Part shown: positions 1 through 6,920 of the stretch, piece after piece
Numbering within the stretch: position 1 is the stretch's first letter
How the letters are laid out: every line of letters starts with the position of its first letter
Source of the DNA: Thiobacillus sp.
GTDB taxonomy: Bacteria; Pseudomonadota; Gammaproteobacteria; Burkholderiales; Thiobacillaceae
DNA: 10,000 nt
Assembly (NCBI GenBank): GCA_020216925.1
Contig: JAIWOL010000120.1
Span: 1 to 10,000, forward strand
Reading direction: 5' to 3'
The notes under the pieces: generated by a model
The model's database searches: none
The model's input: the letters and a program-made list of their open reading frames with translations, nothing else
Told to the model about the DNA's origin: nothing
Position numbers and translations under genes: made by a program

Positions 1-818
1 TTGCGCGCACTGCCCATCGAGAAATGCGCACGCGCAAACATGCCCGGGATCACGCCGTCGAGATTGGTTGGCAGATCGATGCGCACCTTGACGGTGTGGG
101 TGGCGCTGTCGGCGGCAGGCAGCACGGTCACACCGGTGGCCTCGATCCATTTGTTGAGCGAGGGGATTTCGACCGAGACACGCGGTGCCGCTTTCACTTC
201 GGCCAGTTTGTACTGCGGAATGTTGGCAATGACGCGCATGTCCTTGGGGTCAAAGCCGGTCATCAGGGGTTTGCCAGGCGTGACCGTCTCACCCACTTCG
301 ACGTGACGCGCGGCTACCACGCCGGAAAACGGCGCGACGATGGTGGTGTAGCTCGACAGGGCGGCAGTCTGGCCAACCCCTGCCCGTGCGGCGCGGGCCG
401 CAGCCTCGGCAGCGCGAAATTCCGATGTGGCGCGATCGAGGGCGGCCTGGCTGATGAATTTTTGCTGGAAAAGTTGCTGCTGGCGTTCGTAGTTGGCGCG
501 GGCGTTGGCGAGGTTGGCGGCCGCCTGCGCCACCTGCGCCTGACTGCCGGCTACCGCGGCGCCGAGTTCCTGAGCAGACAGCCTGACGATGACCGAGCCT
601 GCCTTCACGTAGTCGCCCGCGTCGAAATTCACTGCGGATACCCTGCCGGATACCTGGGCTGCAACAGTTGACTGCTTGACAGCTTCGACCGAGGCTTCGG
701 TTGAGTACGCCGTATCCGCAGCCTGGTACTGCACGGGGGCTACAGCAAAAGGCAGGGCTGCCCAGGCTGAAGGGGCGACGAGGACGAGACTGGCGAGCAG
801 GCGGGCAGGATTCAGCAC
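1..818 (-). CDS. RND efflux periplasmic adaptor (HlyD/MFP family), N-terminal part, cut by window edge
   Basis: This is the membrane-fusion subunit that links an inner-membrane RND transporter to an outer-membrane channel. The first 272 codons are present and the frame stays open to base 1. The GTG start at 818 is chosen because a GGAG at 830-827 lies 8 nt upstream. A GTG at 824 would be too close to that site, and the ATG at 826 is in another frame that stops after four codons. Residues 1-20 form a signal peptide with a likely cut after Ala-Trp-Ala. A biotinyl-lipoyl half-motif (VSGRVSAVNFDAGDYV) lies near residues 49-65. An Ala/Gln-rich alpha-hairpin follows, with the typical QQLFQQKFISQAALDRA stretch. 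The second lipoyl half (IVAPFSGVVAARHVEVGE) and the beta-barrel region come next. The substrate cannot be read from this subunit. Transporter and outer-membrane genes probably lie off the left edge. The arsR-type gene just upstream on the same strand is the obvious candidate regulator. Confidence 0.9.
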   Translation of the reverse strand, partial: MLNPARLLASLVLVAPSAWAALPFAVAPVQYQAADTAYSTEASVEAVKQSTVAAQVSGRVSAVNFDAGDYVKAGSVIVRLSAQELGAAVAGSQAQVAQAAANLANARANYERQQQLFQQKFISQAALDRATSEFRAAEAAARAARAGVGQTAALSSYTTIVAPFSGVVAARHVEVGETVTPGKPLMTGFDPKDMRVIANIPQYKLAEVKAAPRVSVEIPSLNKWIEATGVTVLPAADSATHTVKVRIDLPTNLDGVIPGMFARAHFSMGSAR

Positions 819-845
819 GGGCACATCTCCATAAAATCGTTCATC

Positions 846-874
846 AGAATATTCTAATTTATTATTTCAATCAA
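846..874 (-). promoter_or_regulatory. Putative promoter of the efflux adaptor with palindromic operator over the -10 box
   Basis: Read on the - strand, a -35-like TTGATT (874-869) is followed after 17 nt by a -10-like TATTCT (851-846), each matching consensus at 4 of 6 positions. The perfect palindrome AGAATATTCT (846-855) covers the -10 box. The stretch is strikingly AT-rich against high-GC surroundings. The ribosome-binding site at 830-827 lies just downstream, giving a short leader. Overlap of the dyad with the -10 box is what a repressor operator would look like. The neighbouring ArsR-family protein is the natural candidate, but that is inference. Confidence 0.5.
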
Positions 875-995
875 GCGCTTGGGAGCCGCTTTGAACGTCC
901 GGGGCTTGTTCAGGCGCGAGTATGCCGCAGCGCGAAGCTGCAATCCATCCCGGCCGGCGATGAGCCGGACGCGGGGCGACAGAGGGGGGTGAGGT

Positions 996-1325
996 TTACT
1001 TGGAGAAACCGCAGAAGACGTCGCGCATCATGCCCAGGAGCTTGAGCGTGCGGGTGTCGCCCACCCGGTAGAACACGCGGTTGGCGTCCTTGCGGGTTCG
1101 CAGCACGCCCTTGTCCCGGAGGATGGCGAGATGCTGCGAGATATTGCTCTGCGAAGTGCCGACATTGTCGACGATGTCCTGCACGCTGACTTCTCGGTCG
1201 CCGAGCACGCAGAGGATTTTCAGTCGTAGCGGGTGGGACATGGCTTTCATCGCGCGCGAGGCCTGCTCGATATGTTCGTCCTTGTCCAGGAGATCCACTG
1301 CGTCCCAGTCTGCAGACATGTTCAT
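996..1325 (-). CDS. ArsR-family winged-helix repressor, SqrR/BigR-like dithiol type
   Basis: A 109-residue one-domain repressor of the ArsR/SmtB family. The winged helix-turn-helix spans about residues 26-90: AMSHPLRLKILCVL (helix leading in), the recognition helix TSQSNISQHLAILRDKGVL (57-75), and the wing RKDANRVFYRV (78-88). The ELCVC-type metal box of ArsR/CadC is absent. The only cysteines are Cys39 and Cys105, 66 residues apart. In the persulfide sensors SqrR (Cys41/Cys107) and BigR (Cys42/Cys108) the redox pair has the same spacing and the same location, in helix 2 and the C-terminal helix. A sulfide or persulfide-responsive derepressor is therefore likely, though not shown. The start may be Met1 (ATG 1325, AGGA 8 nt upstream) or Met3 (ATG 1319, GGGG 8 nt upstream). 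The gene diverges from gpmI and lies upstream of the efflux adaptor. Confidence 0.9.
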   Translation of the reverse strand: MNMSADWDAVDLLDKDEHIEQASRAMKAMSHPLRLKILCVLGDREVSVQDIVDNVGTSQSNISQHLAILRDKGVLRTRKDANRVFYRVGDTRTLKLLGMMRDVFCGFSK

Positions 1326-1400
1326 TACCCCAATCCTGTTCGTGTAGTACCCTCGCGACCGACGATTATCCGACTGGATATCCGTGTCGAGCGGGAAGGA

Positions 1401-1440
1401 AATATAGATTTAGCAATCACGCATATATTAAAATATTCCC
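1401..1440. promoter_or_regulatory. AT-rich divergent control region between arsR-type gene and gpmI
   Basis: A short AT-rich island lies in the 147-bp gap between the divergent genes. It holds the near-perfect 14-bp palindrome ATATATTAAAATAT (1423-1436, two mismatched positions) and the heptamer AATATTC (1432-1438), which recurs in the palindrome upstream of the efflux adaptor. On the + strand a -10-like TAAAAT (1429-1434) has only a weak -35 (TAGATT, 1405-1410, spacing 18). On the - strand TATATT (1406-1401) could be a -10 for the repressor gene, with no good -35. It is best read as a candidate autoregulatory operator and promoter region. Exact promoters are not assigned. Confidence 0.4.
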
Positions 1441-1472
1441 ATAAAAACGCTTCGGGACATACACATTTTTTC

Positions 1473-3014
1473 ATGAAGACCTTGCCGGTTCTCCTTATCA
1501 TCCTCGACGGTTTCGGCTGTCGCGCCGAACGCGAGGACAACGCGATTGCGCAGGCCTGCAAACCGAATTTTGACCGGCTGTGGAAGGACAACCCGCACAC
1601 TCTTATCCATGCCTCGGAAATGGAAGTCGGATTGCCGCGCGGGCAAATGGGCAATTCGGAAGTTGGCCACCTCAACATCGGCGCCGGCAGGGTGGTGTAC
1701 CAGGAATTCACGCGCATCGACCGGGCCATCGAATCCGGTTATTTCTATACCAATCCGGCATTGTTGAACGCGGTGCACAAGGCGCGCGACAACAACAAGA
1801 CGCTGCACCTTTTCGGCTTGTTGTCGGATGGGGGGGTGCACAGTCACGAAGCCCATTTCCACGCCATGCTCGAATTGGCGGCCCGCGAAGGCCTGCGCAA
1901 GGTTTGTCTGCACGTCTTCCTCGATGGCCGGGATACCCCGCCCAAGAGCGCGGAGATCTATCTGCGGCGGCTGGACGACAAAATCCGGCAAACCGGGGTC
2001 GGGCACGTCGCCACCATGATCGGCCGCTATTTTGCGATGGATCGCGACCGTCGCTGGCAGCGGGTCAAGGCGGCCTACGACCTGTTGACCCAGGGGCGCA
2101 CGGAATTCTGGGCCGAGACCCCGCTGGTAGGTCTGGAAGCTGCCTACCGGCGCGGTGAAACCGATGAATTCGTCAAGGCCACAGCGATCCTGCCGCCGGA
2201 CGGCAAGCCGGTAAAAATGGAGGACGGCGACGCTGTCGTGTTCCTGAATTTCCGTTCCGACCGAGCCCGCCAGCTTTCGCGCCCCTTTATCGAACCCGAT
2301 TTTGCCGAATTCGAACGGGAGGTTACGCCCAGGCTGGCCACCTACTGCACCCTGACGGGCTACAGTGACGATTTCGATGTGTCGGTGGCCTTCCCGCCCG
2401 AGCGCATCAAGAACGGCCTAGGCGAATATGTCGCGAATCTCGGCCTGCGTCAGCTGCGCATTGCCGAAACCGAAAAATATCCGCACGTCACTTTCTTTTT
2501 CAATGGCGGCGAGGAAGTCTCCTTTCCGGGGGAAGACCGGGTGCTGGTGCCCTCGCCCGATGTGGCCACGTACGACCTCAAGCCGGAAATGAGCGCGTAC
2601 GAAGTGACAGACAAGCTGCTCGCCGCGATCAACAGCAGGCAGTACAACCTCATCATCTGCAATTACGCCAACCCCGACATGGTCGGGCACACCGGCAATC
2701 TGCAAGCCGCGATCAAGGCCATCGAAACCGTGGATGCCTGTCTTGGCAAGGTGGTCGAGGCGCAGCTTGCGAATGGAGGCGAATTGCTGGTGACAGCCGA
2801 TCATGGCAATGCGGAGATGATGCGCGACGTCGAAACGCATCAGGCTCACACCGCGCACACCATGAATCTGGTGCCTTTGATGTATATCGGACGTCGCCGC
2901 GCCAGCCTGGCCGATACCGGTGCGCTGGAAGATATCAGCCCCACGCTCCTCAAGATGATGGGCTTGCCGCAACCCCCCGAAATGACGGGGGAGTCGCTGA
3001 TCCATTTCGAATAG
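1473..3014 (+). CDS. gpmI: 2,3-bisphosphoglycerate-independent phosphoglycerate mutase
   Basis: Cytoplasmic glycolytic and gluconeogenic enzyme interconverting 3- and 2-phosphoglycerate through a phosphoserine intermediate, using two Mn2+ ions. The 513 residues match the usual family length, and catalytic landmarks fall at canonical numbers. Metal ligand Asp12 lies in LIILDGFG. The nucleophile Ser62 lies in GQMGNSEVGHLNIGAGR. His123 (GGVHSH), the DGRDTPP motif (151-157), Arg185, Arg191, Arg261 and Arg264 serve substrate binding. Asp402, His406 (PDMVGHTGN), Asp443, His444 (TADHGNAEMM) and His462 (THQAHTAHTMNLVP) complete the metal sites. The ATG at 1473 is fixed by the N-terminal KTLPVLLIILDGFG motif. 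No good Shine-Dalgarno precedes it (only GGGA 15 nt away), so initiation may be weak or controlled. envC follows after one base, as gpmI and envC do in many proteobacteria. Confidence 0.98.
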   Translation: MKTLPVLLIILDGFGCRAEREDNAIAQACKPNFDRLWKDNPHTLIHASEMEVGLPRGQMGNSEVGHLNIGAGRVVYQEFTRIDRAIESGYFYTNPALLNAVHKARDNNKTLHLFGLLSDGGVHSHEAHFHAMLELAAREGLRKVCLHVFLDGRDTPPKSAEIYLRRLDDKIRQTGVGHVATMIGRYFAMDRDRRWQRVKAAYDLLTQGRTEFWAETPLVGLEAAYRRGETDEFVKATAILPPDGKPVKMEDGDAVVFLNFRSDRARQLSRPFIEPDFAEFEREVTPRLATYCTLTGYSDDFDVSVAFPPERIKNGLGEYVANLGLRQLRIAETEKYPHVTFFFNGGEEVSFPGEDRVLVPSPDVATYDLKPEMSAYEVTDKLLAAINSRQYNLIICNYANPDMVGHTGNLQAAIKAIETVDACLGKVVEAQLANGGELLVTADHGNAEMMRDVETHQAHTAHTMNLVPLMYIGRRRASLADTGALEDISPTLLKMMGLPQPPEMTGESLIHFE

Positions 3015-3015
3015 G

Positions 3016-4248
3016 GTGAATGCCTGGTCTTGGATTGTTGCGCTGGCCCTGCTGTGCCCGCTGGCCGCGGGAGCCAACCAGGCGGAGCGCAAGCAAAGCG
3101 AACTGGATGCACTGAAATCGCGTCTGCAGACCCTGCAAAAGGAATTCCAGTCGACGCAATCGCATCGGCGTGAAGCGGCCGATGAACTGAAATCCACCGA
3201 ACAGGCGGTGAGCGCAGCGGTGCGTCAGTTGCGCCAGATCGAAGCGGCGCGTCAACAAACCGAAAGCACACTGGGCGCCTTGAGGCGCCAGATCCAGGAC
3301 CTGTCTGCCGACATCGAGGCTGGCCAGAGGCGTCTGGCGCATACCCTCAAAACCAGCCATCTGCGTGGCGAAGGCGATGCGTTGAAACATATCTTGAACG
3401 GCAGCGACCCCAATCAGACGGCGCGCGATCTGCGCTACCTTGCCGCACTCTCGCGCGCGCAACAGGCGCAGGTGGCGAAATTGCGTACGGACCTGGCCCG
3501 GCTTGCCGAACTGGAACAGCAGGCGGAAGAGAAAACCGCCGCACTGCAGCGACTGCGCACCGCCCGCGCCGCCGAGCAGGAAAGGCTGATGAACGAACGC
3601 CGCGCACGTGAGGCCCTGCTGCAAAAACTGTCGGCGCAGATTCAGCAGCAAGGTCGCGAAATCGAGACGCTGAAGCGCAACGAACGCGCGTTGACGCAAT
3701 TGGTCGAGCGCCTGAACAGAGTCATGGCCGAGCAAGCGGCGCGCGCCGCGCAGAAAGCGCGGGAAGCGCGCAAGCCCGACAGGGAATCGGATGGGCGCGT
3801 CCGCAAGCCGGTGGCCGTGATCACGGCCACGCCCGAAGCCTTCCGGGCCGATCAGCCGTTTTCTCGGCTGAAAGGCAGTCTGAGGCTGCCCGTGGCCGGG
3901 GAACTCATGAATCGCTTCGGGGCTCCGAGAGAAGGCGGTGGGGTGAGCTGGAAGGGCCTTTTTATCCGCGCCGGACAGGGGAGTGCCGTGAAGGCGATTG
4001 CGGCGGGCCAGGTGGTGTTTTCGGATTGGCTGCGCGGGTTTGGCAACCTCATTATCATCGACCACGGTGAAGGCTACATGAGCCTATACAGCAATAATGA
4101 AAGTCTGTATAAGCAGGTGGGCGAACGGGTCCGGCCCGGTGATTCCATTGCTTCTGTGGGCAACAGCGGTGGTCAGCCCGATACCGGCCTGTATTTTGAG
4201 ATGCGGCATCAAAGCCGCCCAGTTAACCCCATGCTTTGGGTGGAGTGA
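3016..4248 (+). CDS. envC: Murein hydrolase activator EnvC (degenerate LytM/M23 domain)
   Basis: Periplasmic factor that FtsEX recruits to the division site, where it activates N-acetylmuramoyl-L-alanine amidases for septal peptidoglycan splitting. Residues 1-20 are a signal peptide ending Ala-Ala-Gly-Ala. Residues about 21-255 are heptad-rich coiled coil full of Gln, Glu, Arg and Ala. A basic linker and a LytM domain (about 288-410) follow. The zinc ligands of active M23 peptidases are missing. The HxGxD motif reads WKGLF (312-316), the YxH motif reads YSNN (358-361), and HLHFE reads GLYFE (391-395). This pattern matches E. coli EnvC (WKGMV, LYFE), so it is an activator and not a hydrolase. 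The GTG start at 3016 begins one base after the gpmI stop with no clear ribosome-binding site, suggesting translational coupling. The 410-residue length is normal. Confidence 0.94.
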   Translation: MNAWSWIVALALLCPLAAGANQAERKQSELDALKSRLQTLQKEFQSTQSHRREAADELKSTEQAVSAAVRQLRQIEAARQQTESTLGALRRQIQDLSADIEAGQRRLAHTLKTSHLRGEGDALKHILNGSDPNQTARDLRYLAALSRAQQAQVAKLRTDLARLAELEQQAEEKTAALQRLRTARAAEQERLMNERRAREALLQKLSAQIQQQGREIETLKRNERALTQLVERLNRVMAEQAARAAQKAREARKPDRESDGRVRKPVAVITATPEAFRADQPFSRLKGSLRLPVAGELMNRFGAPREGGGVSWKGLFIRAGQGSAVKAIAAGQVVFSDWLRGFGNLIIIDHGEGYMSLYSNNESLYKQVGERVRPGDSIASVGNSGGQPDTGLYFEMRHQSRPVNPMLWVE

Positions 4249-4250
4249 AC

Positions 4251-5687
4251 ATGACACGTCGAGAGAAAATGTCGAACAAGGCCAAATTCGTTCTGGTGGG
4301 GCTGGCGGGTTTGCTAGCCGGCGCCGCCTTGACAGTCAATCTCTCGGCGGTGGCAGACAAGGACGCGCAGACAGCGTTACCGGTGGAAGAATTGCGTGCA
4401 TTTACCGACGTCTTTGCGCGTATCAAGAATGATTATGTCGAGCCTGTAGAAGACAAGAAACTGATCACCGAGGCGATCAACGGGATGTTGACCGGGCTGG
4501 ACCCCCACTCGGCCTATCTCGATGCAGAAGGCTTCAAGGATCTCCAGGTGGGCACCCAGGGCGAGTTTGGCGGCCTGGGTATCGAGGTCGGCATGGAAGA
4601 CGGCTTCGTGAAAGTGGTATCGCCCATCGAGGATACGCCGGCATTCAAAGCCGGCGTCAAGGCCGGCGACCTGATCGTCAAGCTCGACGATACCCCGGTC
4701 AAGGGCCTGACGCTGAATGATGCGGTCAAGCGGATGCGCGGCAAGCCGGGTTCCACCATCAAGCTCACCATTGTCCGCAAAGGCATTGACAAGCCGCTTG
4801 TGCTGACGCTGACCCGGGCGGTCATCAAGATTCGCAGCGTGAAGTCCAAACTGCTCGAGAACGGCTATGGGTACGTGCGCGTTACCCAATTCCAGGAGCA
4901 CACCGGTGAGTTGCTGGTCGAGGCGCTGAACAAACTCTACAAGGACAACAAGGCACCCCTCAAAGGCCTGATCCTGGATTTGCGCAATGATCCCGGCGGC
5001 CTGCTGAATGGCGCCGTGGCCGTGACCGCTGCTTTCGTCAAACCGGATAGCCTGGTGGTGTATACCGAGGGCCGCACCGAAGACGCGAAGATGCGGCTGA
5101 CGGCCAGCCGTGAGCATTACCTGCGCCCGATGCAAATCGATTACCTGAAGAACCTGCCGGAGGGTGTAAAGCAGGTACCCATGGTCGTGCTGGTCAACAG
5201 CGGTTCGGCTTCTGCATCGGAAATTGTTGCGGGTGCGCTGCAGGATCACAAGCGCGCGGTCATCATGGGCACGCGCACCTTCGGCAAGGGTTCGGTGCAG
5301 ACCATTCTGCCGTTAGGCAACGGCACCGCGATCAAGCTCACCACCGCGCGCTACTTCACGCCCAATGGACGTTCCATCCAGGCCAAGGGCATCGAGCCCG
5401 ATATCGTGATCGAAGACCCCGCCATGCCGGAAAACGATGATGGACTTGGCGTGCGCGAAGCCGATCTGGACAAGCACCTGTCCAACCCGGCTGGTGAAAA
5501 AGCCCCTTCGGTGACCGAGAAAAAAGCTGATGAAGCGGTGAAACCCGCACCGTCTGCCAAACCGGCCGAGAGCAAGGACAAAAAACCGGCTCTGCTCGAA
5601 CCGGGCGAGATCGTCTCCAAAAACGATTTCCAGGTAAATCAGGCGCTCAATTTGCTGAAAGGCTTGCAGATACTCCAGAATCGCTGA
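4251..5687 (+). CDS. ctpA: Carboxyl-terminal processing protease, S41A family
   Basis: Periplasmic serine protease that trims or degrades envelope proteins from their C-termini. In other proteobacteria such enzymes control peptidoglycan hydrolases. The ATG at 4251 is chosen for the GGAG at 4242-4245, 5 nt away; an ATG at 4269 is possible. By the first start the protein has 478 residues. An uncleaved anchor or signal peptide covers about 10-35. A PDZ domain (about 105-178) contains GGLGIEV and the GVKAGDLIVKLDD loop. The catalytic domain carries Ser321 (middle Ser of GSASASEI), Lys346 (TFGKGSVQ) and Gln350. The Ser-Lys spacing of 25 matches E. coli Prc and Bacillus CtpB. A Lys/Ala/Pro-rich low-complexity linker (about 410-450) precedes the tail. 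It starts two bases after envC, so amidase activator and protease are probably co-expressed. Whether it acts on envC partners is inference. Confidence 0.96.
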   Translation: MTRREKMSNKAKFVLVGLAGLLAGAALTVNLSAVADKDAQTALPVEELRAFTDVFARIKNDYVEPVEDKKLITEAINGMLTGLDPHSAYLDAEGFKDLQVGTQGEFGGLGIEVGMEDGFVKVVSPIEDTPAFKAGVKAGDLIVKLDDTPVKGLTLNDAVKRMRGKPGSTIKLTIVRKGIDKPLVLTLTRAVIKIRSVKSKLLENGYGYVRVTQFQEHTGELLVEALNKLYKDNKAPLKGLILDLRNDPGGLLNGAVAVTAAFVKPDSLVVYTEGRTEDAKMRLTASREHYLRPMQIDYLKNLPEGVKQVPMVVLVNSGSASASEIVAGALQDHKRAVIMGTRTFGKGSVQTILPLGNGTAIKLTTARYFTPNGRSIQAKGIEPDIVIEDPAMPENDDGLGVREADLDKHLSNPAGEKAPSVTEKKADEAVKPAPSAKPAESKDKKPALLEPGEIVSKNDFQVNQALNLLKGLQILQNR

Positions 5688-5740
5688 CCGGCTCCGCGCT
5701 GGCCGCCCGGCTATACTGAAGTGGCTGTGTTGGAGGAGTA

Positions 5741-6136
5741 ATGCGTCCGTGTGACCTCGAAAAAAGCCGGGAAATAGTGTTTCACCCCCTGCCCCCCGGG
5801 CAGGCGGAGCGCGCCTTGGCTTTGCTTGAAGGTCTGGAGGGATTGACTGTCTGCCGGGGCAGTCGCCCCAATGCCGTAGTGGTGGGCTACCACGTGTGCG
5901 AATACACACTGGAAGGTCTGGAATCGGCGTTGACCAGCCAGGGATTCCACCTCGACGGCAGTCTGGTCAGCAGACTCCGGCGCGCGCTGGCCTACTTTTG
6001 CGAGAGCGTGCAAAGGCGCAATGTCGCCGTGAACGAACCGGATATCAAATCGCAGCAGGCGTTCATGAAAGTCTATGACCGCCACTTGCATGGCGACCGC
6101 GACGAAACCCCTGAAGAATGGCGCGGCTACAAGTAG
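5741..6136 (+). CDS. Conserved-looking small protein of unknown function (possible ferredoxin-like/HMA-type fold)
   Basis: I do not recognise a named family. The 131-residue protein has no signal peptide or membrane segment and is probably cytoplasmic. Residues about 10-72 alternate as strand, helix (GQAERALALLEGLEG), strand (GLTVCRG), strand (AVVVGYHVCEY), helix (TLEGLESALTSQGF), strand. This layout resembles a heavy-metal-associated beta-alpha-beta-beta-alpha-beta domain, but the CxxC metal motif is absent; the cysteines are isolated (4, 38, 53, 87). A helical Arg-rich segment (about 75-95) follows. The C-terminus ends in a polar His/Asp-rich motif, DRHLHGDRDETPEEWRGYK (113-131), that looks like a family signature. 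A strong GGAGGAG at 5732-5738 precedes the ATG. The gene sits 53 nt after ctpA and 16 nt before moeB, so it may share their transcript; a TATACT at 5712-5717 could also be a -10 box without a visible -35. Confidence 0.85.
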   Translation: MRPCDLEKSREIVFHPLPPGQAERALALLEGLEGLTVCRGSRPNAVVVGYHVCEYTLEGLESALTSQGFHLDGSLVSRLRRALAYFCESVQRRNVAVNEPDIKSQQAFMKVYDRHLHGDRDETPEEWRGYK

Positions 6137-6152
6137 TCGCCATGTTTGCTTG

Positions 6153-6920
6153 ATGCTGGACGACTCCCAGCTGCTCCGGTACAGCCGTCACATCCTGCTG
6201 CCCGAAATAGGCATCGAGGGTCAGTCACGTCTTGTCCGTGCCGGCGTGCTGGTGATCGGCGCGGGGGGGCTGGGCTGCCCCGCTGCGCTCTATCTCGGGG
6301 CATCGGGTGTGGGGCGGCTTGTCTTGGCCGACGGGGATGTCGTCGATTTGACCAATTTGCAGCGGCAGATTGGTCACGACACCGCGGCAATCGGCGACAG
6401 CAAGGCCCATTCGCTCGCGCGCAGTGTGCGCGCCCTCAACCCCGGCGTTTCTGTCGAACCCCTTGCCCGTAACTTGTCAGGGGCAGACCTTGAAACGATT
6501 GTCGGCACGGTCGATCTGGTCGTTGATGCATCGGACAATTTTGCGACCCGGCATGCCATCAACCGTGCCTGTGTGCTCCGCGGCAAGCCGCTGGTCTCTG
6601 GCGCGGCAATCGGATTTTCGGGGCAGGTGGCGGTGTTCGACACGAGGCATCCTCGCGCACCCTGTTACCACTGCCTGTTCCCGGAGATGGCAGACGAACC
6701 TGAATTGCGCTGCGCGGAGTCTGGCGTGCTGTCTCCCCTGGTGGGGATTGTGGGCGCCATGCAGGCCGCCGAGAGCTTGAAGCTTCTGGCCGGAACGGGA
6801 GAGCCCTTGACCGGGCGTTTACTGTTGTGGGACGCCCTGCGAGCCGAGGTGCGGGTGGTCAAAATCCCACGCGACCCGGACTGCCCGGTGTGTGGTCAGC
6901 GCGTCGCTCAGGCCGGATGA
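6153..6920 (+). CDS. moeB: MoeB/ThiF-family E1-like adenylyltransferase, probably molybdopterin-synthase activating MoeB
   Basis: Cytoplasmic ATP-dependent enzyme that adenylates the C-terminal Gly-Gly of a ubiquitin-like sulfur carrier (MoaD for molybdenum cofactor, or ThiS-type for thiamine). The 255 residues match MoeB almost position for position. The N-terminal MoeB signature LLRYSRHILLPEIGIEGQ is present. The nucleotide-binding GAGGLG lies at 36-41, ADGDVVDLTNLQRQ at 59-72, and DASDNFATR at 125-133. Zinc is held by Cys171/Cys174 (CYHC) and Cys244/Cys247 (CPVC), and Cys187 lies at the conserved reactive position. No rhodanese domain is attached, as expected for bacterial MoeB. The ATG at 6153 is chosen by homology; there is no clear Shine-Dalgarno, and upstream in-frame extension would overlap the previous gene. 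No moaD, moaE or thiS is visible here, so carrier choice is open. The stop lies inside the end of slmA on the other strand. Confidence 0.9.
   Translation: MLDDSQLLRYSRHILLPEIGIEGQSRLVRAGVLVIGAGGLGCPAALYLGASGVGRLVLADGDVVDLTNLQRQIGHDTAAIGDSKAHSLARSVRALNPGVSVEPLARNLSGADLETIVGTVDLVVDASDNFATRHAINRACVLRGKPLVSGAAIGFSGQVAVFDTRHPRAPCYHCLFPEMADEPELRCAESGVLSPLVGIVGAMQAAESLKLLAGTGEPLTGRLLLWDALRAEVRVVKIPRDPDCPVCGQRVAQAG

Noticed and set aside
927..968. Two small hairpins (GCAGC/GCTGC at 927-941 and CCGGC/GCCGG at 954-968) after the ArsR-type gene, considered as a terminator
   Set aside because: Stems are only 5 bp and no T-tract follows on the - strand. They may help Rho-dependent ending or mean nothing.
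1829..1835. Run of seven Gs in gpmI next to the codon for His123, considered as a phase-variable tract
   Set aside because: It encodes the conserved Gly-Gly of GGVHSH, is short, and lies in an essential-type enzyme.
2950..4065. 371-codon open frame on the - strand opposite envC
   Set aside because: envC has a signal peptide, coiled coil and LytM domain in the + frame. The antisense product is Arg/Gln/Phe-rich without any recognisable motif.
3016..4248. EnvC domain as an active M23 zinc endopeptidase
   Set aside because: All zinc-ligand positions are replaced (WKGLF, YSNN, GLYFE), as in the non-catalytic E. coli EnvC.
4638..4668. GCCGGC repeated three times in ctpA
   Set aside because: It encodes the conserved PDZ loop with Ala-Gly pairs (AGVKAGD); codon use explains the repetition.
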